NCBI RefSeq assembly: GCF_003675855.1
Contig: NZ_RCIH01000003.1
Coordinates: 397,365 to 461,364, forward strand
From: Halostella salina
GTDB taxonomy: Archaea > Halobacteriota > Halobacteria > Halobacteriales > Natronoarchaeaceae
Direction: 5' to 3'
DNA length: 64,000 nt
Shown in pieces: positions 43,535 through 52,399 of the stretch. Each line of letters begins with the position of its first letter. The first letter of the stretch is position 1. Made by a program: the position numbers and the translations under genes. The notes under the pieces are model-generated. The model made no database searches and was not told the DNA's origin. It was given only the letters and a program-made list of their open reading frames with translations.

Positions 43535-45637
43535 ATGGGATCGTTATCGGCTCTGTTCGCGCCCGAAAGCGTCGCCGTCGTCGGCGCAACCGACCGCGAG
43601 GGGTCGGTCGGACGGGCGATCCTCACGAACTTGCGCGACGATTTCGAAGGGCGCATCGTCCCGGTGAACCCCAGCCGGGAGTCCGTACTCGGGTTCGACT
43701 GCTACCCGGACGTGAGCAGCGTTCCGGACGGACCGCCGGACCTGGCGGTGATCGTCGTCCCGCCGCACGTGGCCGTCGACGCCGTCGAGGAGGCGGGCGA
43801 GGCCGGCGTCGAGAACGTGGTGGTCATCACGGCCGGGTTCAGCGAGACCGGAAGCGAGGGCGCGGCCCGCGAGCGCGAACTCGTCGACGTCGCCGAGACG
43901 TACGACATGGCGCTGGTCGGCCCGAACAGCCTCGGCGTGATGAGCACGCCGGTCGGGATGAACGCCACGTTCGGCCCGGAGAACGCACAGGACGGCTCGC
44001 TGTCGTTCATGAGCCAGTCCGGCGCGTTCATCACCGCCGTCCTCGACTGGGCCAACGACCAGGACATCGGGTTCAAGGACGTGGTGTCGCTGGGCAACGA
44101 GGCGGTCGTCGACGAGACGGACCTGATCGAGCACTGGGGCGACGACCCCGATACGGACGTGATCATCGGCTACCTCGAAGGGATAGACGACGGGCAGGAG
44201 TTCATCCGGACCGCTCGCGAGGTGACCGACGACACGCCGATCGTCCTCGTGAAGTCCGGGCGGACCGACGCCGGCGCGCAGGCGGCGTCCTCCCACACCG
44301 GCTCGATCGCCGGGAGCGACGAGGCCTACGAGGCGGGGCTGGAGCAGGCGGGCGTCCAGCGCGTCGAGACCGTTCAGGAGCTGTTCGACTACGCCCGCGC
44401 GCTGTCGGGCCAGCCGCTCCCCGACCGCGACGACGTGGCGGTCGTCACGAACGCCGGCGGCCCCGGCGTGATGGCGACCGACGCCATCGGCGACTCGTCG
44501 CTGTCGCTGGCCTCCTTCTCGGACGACACCATCGACGCCCTGCAGGAGTCGCTGCCCGACGAGGCGAACGTGTACAACCCCGTCGACGTGATCGGCGACG
44601 CGGACATCGACCGGTTCCGCGCGGCGATAGACACCGCGCTGTCGGACGACGGCGTCGGCGCGGCCGTCGTCGTCTCCGCGCCGACCGCGGTGCTCGGGTT
44701 CGACGAACTAGCGGACGCGGTCGTCGACCTGCAGGCGAAACACGACAAGCCGGTCGTCGCCTGCCTCATGGGCGGCGAGAGCACCGAGTCGGCGGCCGAC
44801 CGCCTCCGCGAGGGCGGCATCCCGAACTACTTCGACCCGGCCCGCGGCGTCCGGAGCCTCGACGCGCTCTCGGGGTACCGCGAGGTCCGCGACGGGTCGG
44901 TCGACGAGCCGGCCCAGTTCGACGTGGACCGCGAGCGCGCCCGCGAGATCCTCACTCGGGCCGAGGACCGGGGCGACAACCGGCTGGGCGTCGAGGCGAT
45001 GGACCTGCTCGATGCCTACGGCATCCCGACGCCCGCGGGCGACGTGGTCGACTCGCCCGAGGACGCGGTCGCGGTCGCCCACGAGGTCGACGGCCCGGTC
45101 GTGATGAAGATCGTCAGCCCGGACATCCTGCACAAGTCCGACATCGGCGGCGTGAAAGTCGGCGTCGAGAACGAGGACGTGTACGACGCCTTCGAGGATC
45201 TCGTCACCCGCGCCCGCAACTACCAGCCCGACGCGGACATCCTGGGCGTGCAGGTACAGGAGATGGTCGACCTCGACGACGGCACCGAGACTATCGTCGG
45301 CATGAACCGCGACCCGCAGTTCGGCCCGCTCGTCCTCTTCGGGCTCGGCGGCATCTTCGTCGAGGTCATCGAGGACACGACGGTCCGGGTCGCCCCGCTG
45401 GGCCGCGACGAGGCCGAGGCGATGGTCGACGACATCGACGCCGCGCCGCTGCTGCGCGGTGCCCGCGGCCGAACGCCCGCGGACGAGGACGCCATCGTCG
45501 AGACGATCCAGCGGCTCTCGCAGCTGGTCACGGACTTCCCGGCGATCCTCGAACTCGACATCAACCCGCTCGTCGCGGGCCCGGACGGCGTACAGGCGGT
45601 CGACATCAGGCTCACGGTTGACACGGAGGAACTATGA
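43535..45637 (+). CDS. acd: Acetate-CoA ligase (ADP-forming), fused alpha-beta
   Basis: The 700-residue enzyme makes acetate and ATP from acetyl-CoA and ADP, or the reverse. Domains: CoA-binding (1-125, PESVAVVGATDREGSVGRAI), two succinyl-CoA-ligase-like domains, the phosphohistidine loop SSHTGSIAGSDE (H254) and an ATP-grasp end (about 480-700, RLGVEAMDLLDAYGIPTPAGD...KIVSPDILHKSDIGGVKVG...). The fused order is the usual haloarchaeal form. A TATA-like TTTAATC about 30 bases before gives a leaderless start. Its stop overlaps the next ATG by four bases. Confidence 0.94.
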   Translation: MGSLSALFAPESVAVVGATDREGSVGRAILTNLRDDFEGRIVPVNPSRESVLGFDCYPDVSSVPDGPPDLAVIVVPPHVAVDAVEEAGEAGVENVVVITAGFSETGSEGAARERELVDVAETYDMALVGPNSLGVMSTPVGMNATFGPENAQDGSLSFMSQSGAFITAVLDWANDQDIGFKDVVSLGNEAVVDETDLIEHWGDDPDTDVIIGYLEGIDDGQEFIRTAREVTDDTPIVLVKSGRTDAGAQAASSHTGSIAGSDEAYEAGLEQAGVQRVETVQELFDYARALSGQPLPDRDDVAVVTNAGGPGVMATDAIGDSSLSLASFSDDTIDALQESLPDEANVYNPVDVIGDADIDRFRAAIDTALSDDGVGAAVVVSAPTAVLGFDELADAVVDLQAKHDKPVVACLMGGESTESAADRLREGGIPNYFDPARGVRSLDALSGYREVRDGSVDEPAQFDVDRERAREILTRAEDRGDNRLGVEAMDLLDAYGIPTPAGDVVDSPEDAVAVAHEVDGPVVMKIVSPDILHKSDIGGVKVGVENEDVYDAFEDLVTRARNYQPDADILGVQVQEMVDLDDGTETIVGMNRDPQFGPLVLFGLGGIFVEVIEDTTVRVAPLGRDEAEAMVDDIDAAPLLRGARGRTPADEDAIVETIQRLSQLVTDFPAILELDINPLVAGPDGVQAVDIRLTVDTEEL

Positions 45638-46695
45638 CTCACACCACGCTCGTAACCTCGATCCAGGAGAGTACCGGCAAGACGGCCATCACGCTCGCGC
45701 TCGGCCTGCTCGCGCAGGACGGCGACGAGACGGTCGGCTACATGAAACCGAAGGGGACCCGCCTGCAGAGCAACGTCGGCAAGACGCTGGACGAGGACCC
45801 CATGCTCGCCCGGGAGGTGCTCGGTACGGACGCCGAGATGCACCAGATGGAACCGGTCGTCTACTCGCCGACGTTCATCGAGCAGGCGATCCGCGGCCGC
45901 GAGGACCCCGACGAACTCCGGGAGATCGTCGCCGAACAGTTCGAGGCGCTCGCCGCGGACACCGACCACATGTTCGTCGAGGGCGGCGGGAGCCTCACCA
46001 CCGGCGGCATCATCGAACTGACCGACGACGAGATCGCGGAGCTGATCGACGCCCGCGTCGTCCTCGTCGCGACCTACGAACAGCCCGGGGACGTGGACGA
46101 CGTGCTCGCCGCGGCCGACCGCCTCGGGGACCGGCTCGACGGCGTGGTGTTCAACCTCGTCGGCGAGGGCGACCACGACGAACTTGAGAACGACGTGGTC
46201 CCGTTCCTCGAAGGCCGGGGCGTTCCGGTCCACGGCATCGTACCGCGCAAACAGGACCTCGCGGGCGTCACGGTCGGCGACTTGGCGGACGAACTCGCCG
46301 CCGAGGTGGTGACCGACGTGCCGACCGACGAGTTCGTCGAGCGGTTCAGCGTCGGCGCGATGGGGGCCGACGAGGCGCTCCGGCACTTCCGCCGGACGCG
46401 CGACGCCGCGGTGATCACCGGCGGCGACCGCTCGGACATCCACACCGCAGCGCTGGAAGCGCCGGGGATCAAGTGCCTGATCCTCACCGGCGGTCACCGC
46501 CCGCCGGGCGCGGTCGTCGGCAAGGCGGCGGACAAGGGCGTCCCGATCCTGCTGGTGCGGACCGACACGCTGACCACCGTCGACCGCGCCGAGGAGGTCG
46601 TCCGGTCGGGACGGACCCGCGACGCCGAGACCGTGGAGGCGATGCGCGAACTGCTCGCGGACCACGCGGACGTCGAGGGCCTGCTCGGCCACTGA
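45634..46695 (+). CDS. BioD-like P-loop plus DRTGG-domain protein, Pta N-terminal-like
   Basis: The 353-residue protein has a P-loop-like region STGKTAITLALGLLAQDGD near the N-terminus (AAA_26/dethiobiotin-synthetase fold) and a DRTGG-type C-terminal half with AVITGGDRSDIHTAALEAPGIKCLILTGGHRPPGAVVGKAADKGVPILLVRTDTLTTVD. This is the N-terminal regulatory half of Pta without the phosphotransacetylase catalytic domain. Coupled translation to acd implies a regulatory or accessory role in acetate metabolism (inference). Confidence 0.85.
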   Translation: MTHTTLVTSIQESTGKTAITLALGLLAQDGDETVGYMKPKGTRLQSNVGKTLDEDPMLAREVLGTDAEMHQMEPVVYSPTFIEQAIRGREDPDELREIVAEQFEALAADTDHMFVEGGGSLTTGGIIELTDDEIAELIDARVVLVATYEQPGDVDDVLAAADRLGDRLDGVVFNLVGEGDHDELENDVVPFLEGRGVPVHGIVPRKQDLAGVTVGDLADELAAEVVTDVPTDEFVERFSVGAMGADEALRHFRRTRDAAVITGGDRSDIHTAALEAPGIKCLILTGGHRPPGAVVGKAADKGVPILLVRTDTLTTVDRAEEVVRSGRTRDAETVEAMRELLADHADVEGLLGH

Positions 46696-46782
46696 CCGGC
46701 GGCCACCGCCCGTCCGGTCACCGGCTGCCGCCGCCGGCCGCTGATCGCAAGCGATAGGGCCGCCCGCCCGGAACCGACGGCC

Positions 46783-47412
46783 ATGCGCGCCGTCTACTTC
46801 AACCTCGATCTCACGCTCACTCGGATGGAGCGGCCGTTCGACGCGCTCGTCGTCGAGGTCCTGCAGGAGGCCGGGATCCCCGATCCCGCGATCGACGCGA
46901 CGCGGCAGTCGAACCTGTTTTTCGACCGCTTCCTCGACCTCCAACCCGACCCGCTCGTCGGGGCCTACCGGGCGCACTTCGAGGATCTGGAGGCCGACAC
47001 CGACCTCTCGCCGGAGGAGGCCGCCCAGCTACAGAAGCAACTCGAGGTCGACGCGGTGCGGCCCGCGGTCGAGAACCTGCCCGAACTCGTCGACGCCGTC
47101 GGCGAGGAGTACGCGGTCGGCGTTCTCACGAGCGGCCTGCCGGACCTCCAGCGCGCGAAACTGGAGGCGCTGGGGATCGAGCAGCGGCTCGACGACGTGG
47201 CGGTCTCCTACGAACTCGACGCGACCAAGGGGAGCGGCGACCTGTTCGCCGCCGCCGAGGAACGCACGGCTGCGGACGCGTACGCCTACGTCTCGAACCA
47301 CGACTCCGACCGCGAGGCCGCCACCGACGCCGGCTGGGCGACCGTCGACGCCGACGCCGCCGACCTCGCGGACGACCCGGTCGCGCGGATCGAGGACGGC
47401 ACCGGCTGGTGA
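46783..47412 (+). CDS. HAD-superfamily hydrolase with Asn at the nucleophile position
   Basis: The 209-residue protein has a HAD fold (later motif II-like VLTSGLPDLQRAKLEALG, motif III K near ATKGSG and the acidic AYVSNHDSDREAATDAGW). Motif I reads VYFNLDLTLT: the first Asp of the usual D-x-D is Asn (N7), a single codon AAC, while the second Asp (D9) remains. This would remove the phosphoaspartate nucleophile, so activity is doubtful, or the enzyme acts otherwise. Start ATG at 46783. Confidence 0.82.
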   Translation: MRAVYFNLDLTLTRMERPFDALVVEVLQEAGIPDPAIDATRQSNLFFDRFLDLQPDPLVGAYRAHFEDLEADTDLSPEEAAQLQKQLEVDAVRPAVENLPELVDAVGEEYAVGVLTSGLPDLQRAKLEALGIEQRLDDVAVSYELDATKGSGDLFAAAEERTAADAYAYVSNHDSDREAATDAGWATVDADAADLADDPVARIEDGTGW

Positions 47413-47546
47413 ACCGCTCCCGGAGTTCGGCGAGCGTTTTCTCCACCCACAGCTTCGATGGTCGGATTCGATCCGGCGGGTAAGTAACTTCGTAGCCGGG
47501 ATAATTCAACAAATATTATAATGGTCGACAATGCGTGTGTGGTTGC

Positions 47547-48842
47547 ATGTCACGTCACACTCGACGCAGTTTCGTCAAGCTGAGCGGTGCAGTCCTCGGC
47601 GGTATCGCGACCGGAACGACGGTGACCGCGGCGGCGTCGACCGATCGGTTCATCGTCGACACGCGCGGGAACGCCGACCTGTCGGACGTGGAGGTCGTCC
47701 ACGACCTCTCGGCGGTCGACCTTGCGGTGGTCCGGGGCGACCGCAAGGCCGTCAAGGGGACGAAGTTCGCCCCGGACGTGACGGCGACGCTCGACGAGCC
47801 GGTGCAACAGGAAGTCGCCGAGCCGACAAGCGCCGTCGACGAGTCGCTGTACGGCCTCCAGTGGGACAAGCAAGACCAGTCGATCCCCGAGGCTCACGAG
47901 ATCACCCGCGGCGAGGGGACACGCGTGGCCGTCATCGACTCCGGAGTGCTTGAGACACACCCCGACTTGGCCGGGCCGCTGAACGTCGACCTCTCGCGGA
48001 ACTTCACGGACGACGGCGGCGACCACAACCCGGTCGCGAGCGACCACGGCACGCACGTCGCCGGCACCATCGCCGCCGACGACACGAACGGCACCGGCGT
48101 CACCGGCACCGCACCGGGGACCGAACTGGTCGACTGCCGCGTGTTCTCCGACGAGGGCGGTGCCTCGTTCGGCGACATCCTCGCCGCGGTCACCTACAGC
48201 GCGGAGATCGGCTGTGACGCCGCGAACCTCAGCCTCGGCGCGTACCCGGTCCCCCGGCAGGGCAACGGGAAGTTCTACGGGAAGGTCCTCAACCGGACGA
48301 TGACGTACGCGAACAAGGAGGGGACCCTGCTCGTCGCCGCCGCCGGAAACGACAGCGCCGACCTCCAGCACGACGGCGGCGTGATCAGCCTTCCGAACGA
48401 GGGCGCGCAGGGCTTCAGCGTCGCCGCGACCGGCCCGATCGGCTACCAGTGGGGCGACGATGGACTGCGCGCTCCGCCGCACAGTCCGGCGTTCTACACG
48501 AACTACGGGACGAACGCGATCGACGTGGCCGCGCCGGGCGGGGACGCCGACCGGAGCGCGATCGGTTCGGGCGTGCCGTACTTCAACGACCTCGTGTTGA
48601 GCACCGTCTTCTCGACTGACGCCGACGGCAACGCGGTCCCGTCGTACGGCTGGAAGGCAGGGACGAGCATGGCCGCCCCGCAGGTCACCGGTGCAGCGGC
48701 GCTGGTCAAGAGCGTCAACCCGGGCTACAACGCGAACAAGGTCGACAGCGTCATCCGGCAAACGGCGTCGGTGCCGGACGGCTACGACAAGGCGTACTAC
48801 GGGGGCGGCTACCTCGACACCCTCGCGGCCGTTCAGGACTGA
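47547..48842 (+). CDS. Secreted subtilisin-like serine protease (halolysin-type), Tat signal
   Basis: The 431-residue precursor begins MSRHTRRSFVKLSGAVLGGIATGTTVTAAAS, a twin-arginine (RRSFVKLS) signal peptide, cut near residue 30. A short propeptide-like region to about 105 precedes the catalytic domain with Asp131 (VIDSGV), His167 (DHGTHVAGT), Asn268 (AAAGN) and Ser374 (GTSMAAP). It lacks the C-terminal PKD or other long extension of some halolysins. TATA-like AATATTATAA lies 30 bases upstream. The 3' end overlaps HPP by 10 bases in convergent orientation. Confidence 0.94.
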   Translation: MSRHTRRSFVKLSGAVLGGIATGTTVTAAASTDRFIVDTRGNADLSDVEVVHDLSAVDLAVVRGDRKAVKGTKFAPDVTATLDEPVQQEVAEPTSAVDESLYGLQWDKQDQSIPEAHEITRGEGTRVAVIDSGVLETHPDLAGPLNVDLSRNFTDDGGDHNPVASDHGTHVAGTIAADDTNGTGVTGTAPGTELVDCRVFSDEGGASFGDILAAVTYSAEIGCDAANLSLGAYPVPRQGNGKFYGKVLNRTMTYANKEGTLLVAAAGNDSADLQHDGGVISLPNEGAQGFSVAATGPIGYQWGDDGLRAPPHSPAFYTNYGTNAIDVAAPGGDADRSAIGSGVPYFNDLVLSTVFSTDADGNAVPSYGWKAGTSMAAPQVTGAAALVKSVNPGYNANKVDSVIRQTASVPDGYDKAYYGGGYLDTLAAVQD

Positions 48843-49336
48843 TAGCGCCCGGTGACCGCCGTTGCGCCGGCGAGCGTGGCCCGGTGCACGGCGACCAGCG
48901 CCGTCACGGCGACGACTATCGTCGCTCCCGCCTCGACGGTCGGAAGGATCCCGAGCGCCACGATGAGCGTGGTCGCACACGCCGGCGGGTGGCTCGTGTC
49001 GGTCGCCAGCATCCCGAGGCTCGTCAGGGAAACGGCAAGCGTCGCGGCCGCAACGAGTCCGCCCGCCGACGCCGAGAACGGCTGAATGCTCCCGGACAGT
49101 ACCGTTCCGGGGTCGACGACGTGGTACGCGCCCAGTCCGGCGACGACGCCGACTGCGTGCCCGCCGATCACGCGTCGCGGCGCGACGGTGGCCCCACGTC
49201 GCGCTTTCGCCAGCAGGAACGCCGACGGGCCGAGGCTCGGAAACACGAACGGCTCTCCGGTCGCCCACGCGACTCCGCCGAGCGTGGCTATCAGTACCCC
49301 CGCGTACGCGCCCGTGACGGCGTTTCGGGCGTCCAT
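48833..49336 (-). CDS. HPP family membrane protein
   Basis: The 167-residue integral membrane protein has the HPP family motif TSHPPACATTLIVALG (H-P-P) and FVFPSLGPSAFLLA. It has four or five transmembrane helices. Members of this family are implicated in nitrite transport in other organisms, but the role in archaea is uncertain. Start ATG at 49334-49336. It overlaps the protease 3' end. Confidence 0.88.
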   Translation of the reverse strand: MDARNAVTGAYAGVLIATLGGVAWATGEPFVFPSLGPSAFLLAKARRGATVAPRRVIGGHAVGVVAGLGAYHVVDPGTVLSGSIQPFSASAGGLVAAATLAVSLTSLGMLATDTSHPPACATTLIVALGILPTVEAGATIVVAVTALVAVHRATLAGATAVTGRYQS

Positions 49337-49690
49337 ACCGGCACGCAGTCGCCGGGGTTTGAAGGGTCCATTGACTTCGTCGGGGTAGTACGTCGAAAAG
49401 TGGTTGGAGCCACCGAACGGGGTCTCCCCCGTTTCGCTCGACCGACCCGGGCAAGTCGGCCGTGCAGTTGCCGGATGTCAGAGGCACCCCGGCATGTAAC
49501 TGGATCCGGTTCCTGTCTAATAACATCATCCCCCGAACTGGCGGTCAGGCGGTGATAGGCAATATAAATTTGTTTTGGCCCAACTGGGGTTGTTCGGTCC
49601 GGATTCGACTGTTCCCGCCCGGACGGGCGTCGCCGAGGTCGGCGGTCCGTCTGACCAACAATTAAGGTACACCCTTCCGTCCCTTGTTCC
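49337..49690. other. Intergenic region with strong hairpin and promoter boxes
   Basis: This 354-base gap has no convincing gene. A hairpin AACGGGG-TCTC-CCCCGTT lies at about 49416-49433. An AT-rich TATA-like AATATAAAT is at 49561-49569, about 120 bases before the PRC gene, and another, CAATTAAGG (49658-49666), fits leaderless start of the PRC gene. The first promoter may serve a short transcript of unknown function. No recognised RNA family. Confidence 0.4.
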
Positions 49691-49981
49691 ATGGACGATA
49701 CTCCGCAGGAGATCACGGCGCTGGTCGGACGGGAGGTGTACTCGAAAGGCGGCGTTTACGTCGGCGAGATCGAGGACGTGCGCCTCGATCTGGACGCAGA
49801 ACTCGTCACCGGGCTGGCGCTCCATCAGCTCAACGGCGACCTGTTTGCCGGCGTCGACGACGGCGCGCGCGGCGTCATCATCCCCTACCGCTGGGTGCAG
49901 GCGGTGGGCGACGTGGTGCTGATCAACGACGTGGTCGAGCGCATCCAGCGCCCCGACGAGGAAGAAGAAGCGGTCGCCTAG
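49691..49981 (+). CDS. PRC-barrel domain protein
   Basis: The 96-residue protein starts MDDTPQEITALVGREVYSKGGVYVGEIEDVRLDLDAELVTGLAL, the PRC-barrel fold, which occurs in archaeal proteins of ribosome maturation and in CdvB/Cdp partners of cell division. Its exact partner is not clear here. A TATA-like box 25-33 bases before the ATG gives a leaderless transcript. Its end overlaps the DHH protein gene by four bases in convergent orientation. Confidence 0.88.
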   Translation: MDDTPQEITALVGREVYSKGGVYVGEIEDVRLDLDAELVTGLALHQLNGDLFAGVDDGARGVIIPYRWVQAVGDVVLINDVVERIQRPDEEEEAVA

Positions 49982-51432
49982 GAACCGTTCGAACTCTCGC
50001 CGCTCTCGACGCCCATCGCGTCGAACAGCTTCCGTTTCACCGCTTCCTCGGTCAACTGCAACAGCGTGTCACGGTTCTCCTCGTTGGTCTCGATGCCCGT
50101 GAAGATGCCCAGCGGGATCTCCGCGCTGGCCTGCGTCGAGTGGCCGGCCGCCTCGCCGATCTCCGCGTAGGCGTCGCCGAGCACCTTGCCGATGTTCATC
50201 CGGATGTCCTTCGAGCGCGCCGCGAGGTAGATGGTGTCGTCGGCGATGCCGAAGACGGCGGTCGTGGTGATCCCCTCGAGGTTGAGGAGGTGCTGGGCGG
50301 CCTGTGTCAGCGCGTCGCGGTCGCGGATGAAGCCGGCGTTCGAGACCAGATGGCTCCCCTGTACCTCGCGGTTCGTGATCGCCTCGGCGAGCACGTCTAG
50401 CGTCTCGGGGGACATGCTCGGGGACTCGACCTGCTCCAGCGTGTCGTGGTTGGCGAACGGGTAGAGATACGCCGCCGCCGTGAGGTCGGCCGGCGTCGTG
50501 TCCCGTTTGAAGTCCAGCGTCTCCGCGCGGATGCCGTAGAGGAGCGCCGTGGCGACCTCCTCGCCGACGTTCATGTCGAACTCCTGAATGTACTTCGTCA
50601 TGATCGTCGACGTCGAGGACATGTTCGGCCGCACGTCGACGAAGTCGGCGTCGTAGTCCTCGTCCGGTTCGTAGTGGTCGATCAGCACGTCGACCGGGAG
50701 GTCGAACCCCTCCTCGGAGGCCTTCGTGTGGTCGACCAGCGCGACCGTGTCGTACGCATCCACGTCGTCCACCTGGTTCCAGTCGTGGAGTTCGATCCCA
50801 AGCAGGTTCACGAACGCGCGGTTCTCCTGATGGCCGATATCCCCGAGATAGAGGATGTCGGCCTCCACGCCGAGGTGTTCGGCGATGGCCTGGAGCGCGG
50901 CGGCGCTTGCGATCGAGTCGGGGTCGGGGTTGTCGTGGGTGATGATGGCGACGCGGTCGTTCGAGTCGAGCAACACGTCGCCGAGCTTTCGGGCCTTGTA
51001 CTCCAGTTCCCCCGTCTCCAGCGACCGGAGCGCGGAGTCGGCGATGACCGCCGACGGGTTGATCACGTGGTCGGCCCCCAGGTCGCGGAGTTCGTCGCTG
51101 GACACCGGGTCGCTCGCGCGGACGATCACGTACTGGTCGGCGTCGCGGCCGCGGATGTTCTCGACCGCGGCCTTGTTCGCCTCGACGTCGGAGGACATGA
51201 TGAGCACCACGTCGCGGTCGGCGACGCTCTCGGCGACTTCGGCGTCGGTGATGTCCGCCTGTTGAGCGTTGAGATCCTGGTCACGCAGGGCCTCGACGCG
51301 TCCCTCGTCCTTGTCGATGATGAGCACGTCCTTCCCCTGGTCGACGAGTTCCTCGGCGACGGCGTGGCCGACGCTGCCACAGCCGAGGATGGCGTACGTC
51401 GATATCGAGGAGATGGCGACCCCGGTGTTCAT
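49978..51432 (-). CDS. RCK/TrkA-N domain fused to DHH-family phosphoesterase
   Basis: The 484-residue protein has a nucleotide-binding TrkA-N/RCK domain (about 10-140; YAILGCGSVGHAVAEELVDQGKDVLIIDKDEGRV) followed by DHH and DHHA1 domains (about 155-470). In the DHH part the first metal motif is ITHDNPDPDSIASAAAL, the next VALVDHTKA and the third is LIDHYEPDED, where DHY replaces DHH. The family includes cyclic-di-AMP and oligonucleotide phosphodiesterases; activity and the sensed ligand are not established. TATA-like TTAAGTA precedes the ATG at 51432 by about 25 bases. Confidence 0.9.
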   Translation of the reverse strand: MNTGVAISSISTYAILGCGSVGHAVAEELVDQGKDVLIIDKDEGRVEALRDQDLNAQQADITDAEVAESVADRDVVLIMSSDVEANKAAVENIRGRDADQYVIVRASDPVSSDELRDLGADHVINPSAVIADSALRSLETGELEYKARKLGDVLLDSNDRVAIITHDNPDPDSIASAAALQAIAEHLGVEADILYLGDIGHQENRAFVNLLGIELHDWNQVDDVDAYDTVALVDHTKASEEGFDLPVDVLIDHYEPDEDYDADFVDVRPNMSSTSTIMTKYIQEFDMNVGEEVATALLYGIRAETLDFKRDTTPADLTAAAYLYPFANHDTLEQVESPSMSPETLDVLAEAITNREVQGSHLVSNAGFIRDRDALTQAAQHLLNLEGITTTAVFGIADDTIYLAARSKDIRMNIGKVLGDAYAEIGEAAGHSTQASAEIPLGIFTGIETNEENRDTLLQLTEEAVKRKLFDAMGVESGESSNGS

Positions 51433-51697
51433 GTGGCGGTCAGTTACTGGGGGTGATACTTAACGCTCCCGAACACCACGTCGGCTCGGACGTTCGGTCA
51501 GAAACCGCCCCCGATGGTTATCGCGAATCCAACCGGTCACCGCGAATTCCCCCGGAACCGGCCCCACACGAGAAGCTACCGCCCGGTTTCACTTTCACTC
51601 CGAAAGCAACCGGATCCGAACCGGTTATGTGGGTCGCGTCGCCGAGTGGATACGATACTGGCGAGGACGGTCGGTCCCCGCCGGATCGGACACCTCC

Positions 51698-51844
51698 ATG
51701 ATCATCGACCGAATGCGGCGGTTGTTCGACGACAGGCCGACGATAGTCCACGAGTGTCGCTGCTGTGGAGCGACGCTCGACGCCGACGCGGACGACTGCC
51801 CGGAGTGCGGGTCGGCGGAGTCGAACCGCTTCGAGATCCGCTGA
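51698..51844 (+). CDS. Small zinc-ribbon protein
   Basis: The 48-residue protein MIIDRMRRLFDDRPTIVHECRCCGATLDADADDCPECGSAESNRFEIR has two Cys pairs (CRCC, CPEC) typical of a single zinc ribbon. Such small zinc-finger proteins are frequent in haloarchaea with unknown roles. A longer frame from 51629 lacks support. The promoter is not obvious. It is divergent from the RCK-DHH gene, with 265 bases between. Confidence 0.7.
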   Translation: MIIDRMRRLFDDRPTIVHECRCCGATLDADADDCPECGSAESNRFEIR

Positions 51845-51935
51845 CTCGTCGACCCATCGCACCGCCACTATCCCCGACTCTCGACGGACGAAACAAAACG
51901 TATTTTAGTACACCGCCAGTACGTCGTGATACGCT

Positions 51936-52009
51936 GGGCCGGTAGCTCAGTCTGGCAGAGCGTCTGACTCTTAATCAGACGGTCGCGTGTTCAAATCGCG
52001 CCCGGCCCG
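51936..52009 (+). tRNA. tRNA-Lys (CTT)
   Basis: The acceptor GGGCCGG (51936-51942) pairs with CCGGCCC (52002-52008) with discriminator G52009. The anticodon stem TCTGA/TCAGA encloses CTCTTAA, anticodon CTT, decoding AAG. The T-arm sequence GCGTGTTCAAATCGCGC is standard. A TATA-like TATTTTAG at 51901-51908 is the promoter. The 3' end is repeated downstream at 52109 and 52239. Confidence 0.95.
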
Positions 52010-52276
52010 CTATCCTGTTGCGAACGAATCCGTGAGCAGCGGTCAGTGTCGCCGGCGGGATTTGCACGCAGGGAGGTCGCGCACAGCGAAGCGAGCACGT
52101 CCGACCGTGTGTTCAAATCGCGCCCGGCCCGCTTCTACGACGAACGAACGTGAGGAGTGAAAGCGATCAGCGCGATTTGCAGTAGACGAGTCGCAGCCCG
52201 TGAGCGAGTGAAGCGAGCGAACCGGAACGTCTCGGCGTGGTTCAAATCGCGCCCGGCCCGCTTCTACGACGAACGA
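51987..52276 (+). repeat. Tandem copies of the tRNA-Lys 3' end
   Basis: The 3' end of tRNA-Lys (core TTCAAATCGCGCCCGGCCCG) occurs three times: in the tRNA (from 51991), at 52112 and at 52241. Copies two and three share 36 identical bases beyond the tRNA (through CTTCTACGACGAACGA). The spacings are 122 and 129 bases. Between them are degenerate matching segments (GATTTGCA, GTCGC, GAAGCGAGC), so the unit is about 125 bases. This is the structure expected from attachment sites left by elements that integrated at the tRNA, or from local duplication. No integrase gene is present. Confidence 0.8.
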
Positions 52277-52399
52277 TAGTGAGCCGAAGACCGTGGTTTT
52301 TCAGCCTGCTTCCCGCTGTGAACCGCGCTCCGAGCAACTGCTGTGCCGCCCGCGTCGTCCAAAAAAATTCTTTGTGGCGGCGCGAGATCACCCGCGCGT
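52010..52399. other. 390-base gap downstream of tRNA-Lys
   Basis: Besides the tRNA-end repeats, this gap contains sequences such as GTGGTTTTTCAGCC and an A-rich CCAAAAAAATTC just before the zinc finger gene at 52400. No gene or known RNA was recognised. Confidence 0.5.

Noticed and set aside
43456..45621. A 721-codon Arg/Gly-rich frame inside acd
   Set aside because: Fully overlaps acd in another frame, with composition (R, G) typical of out-of-frame GC-rich DNA.
51987..52276. Possible CRISPR array from the regular repeats
   Set aside because: Only three copies with long spacers of about 100 bases, one copy being the tRNA itself; spacers are similar to each other, not unique. No cas genes.
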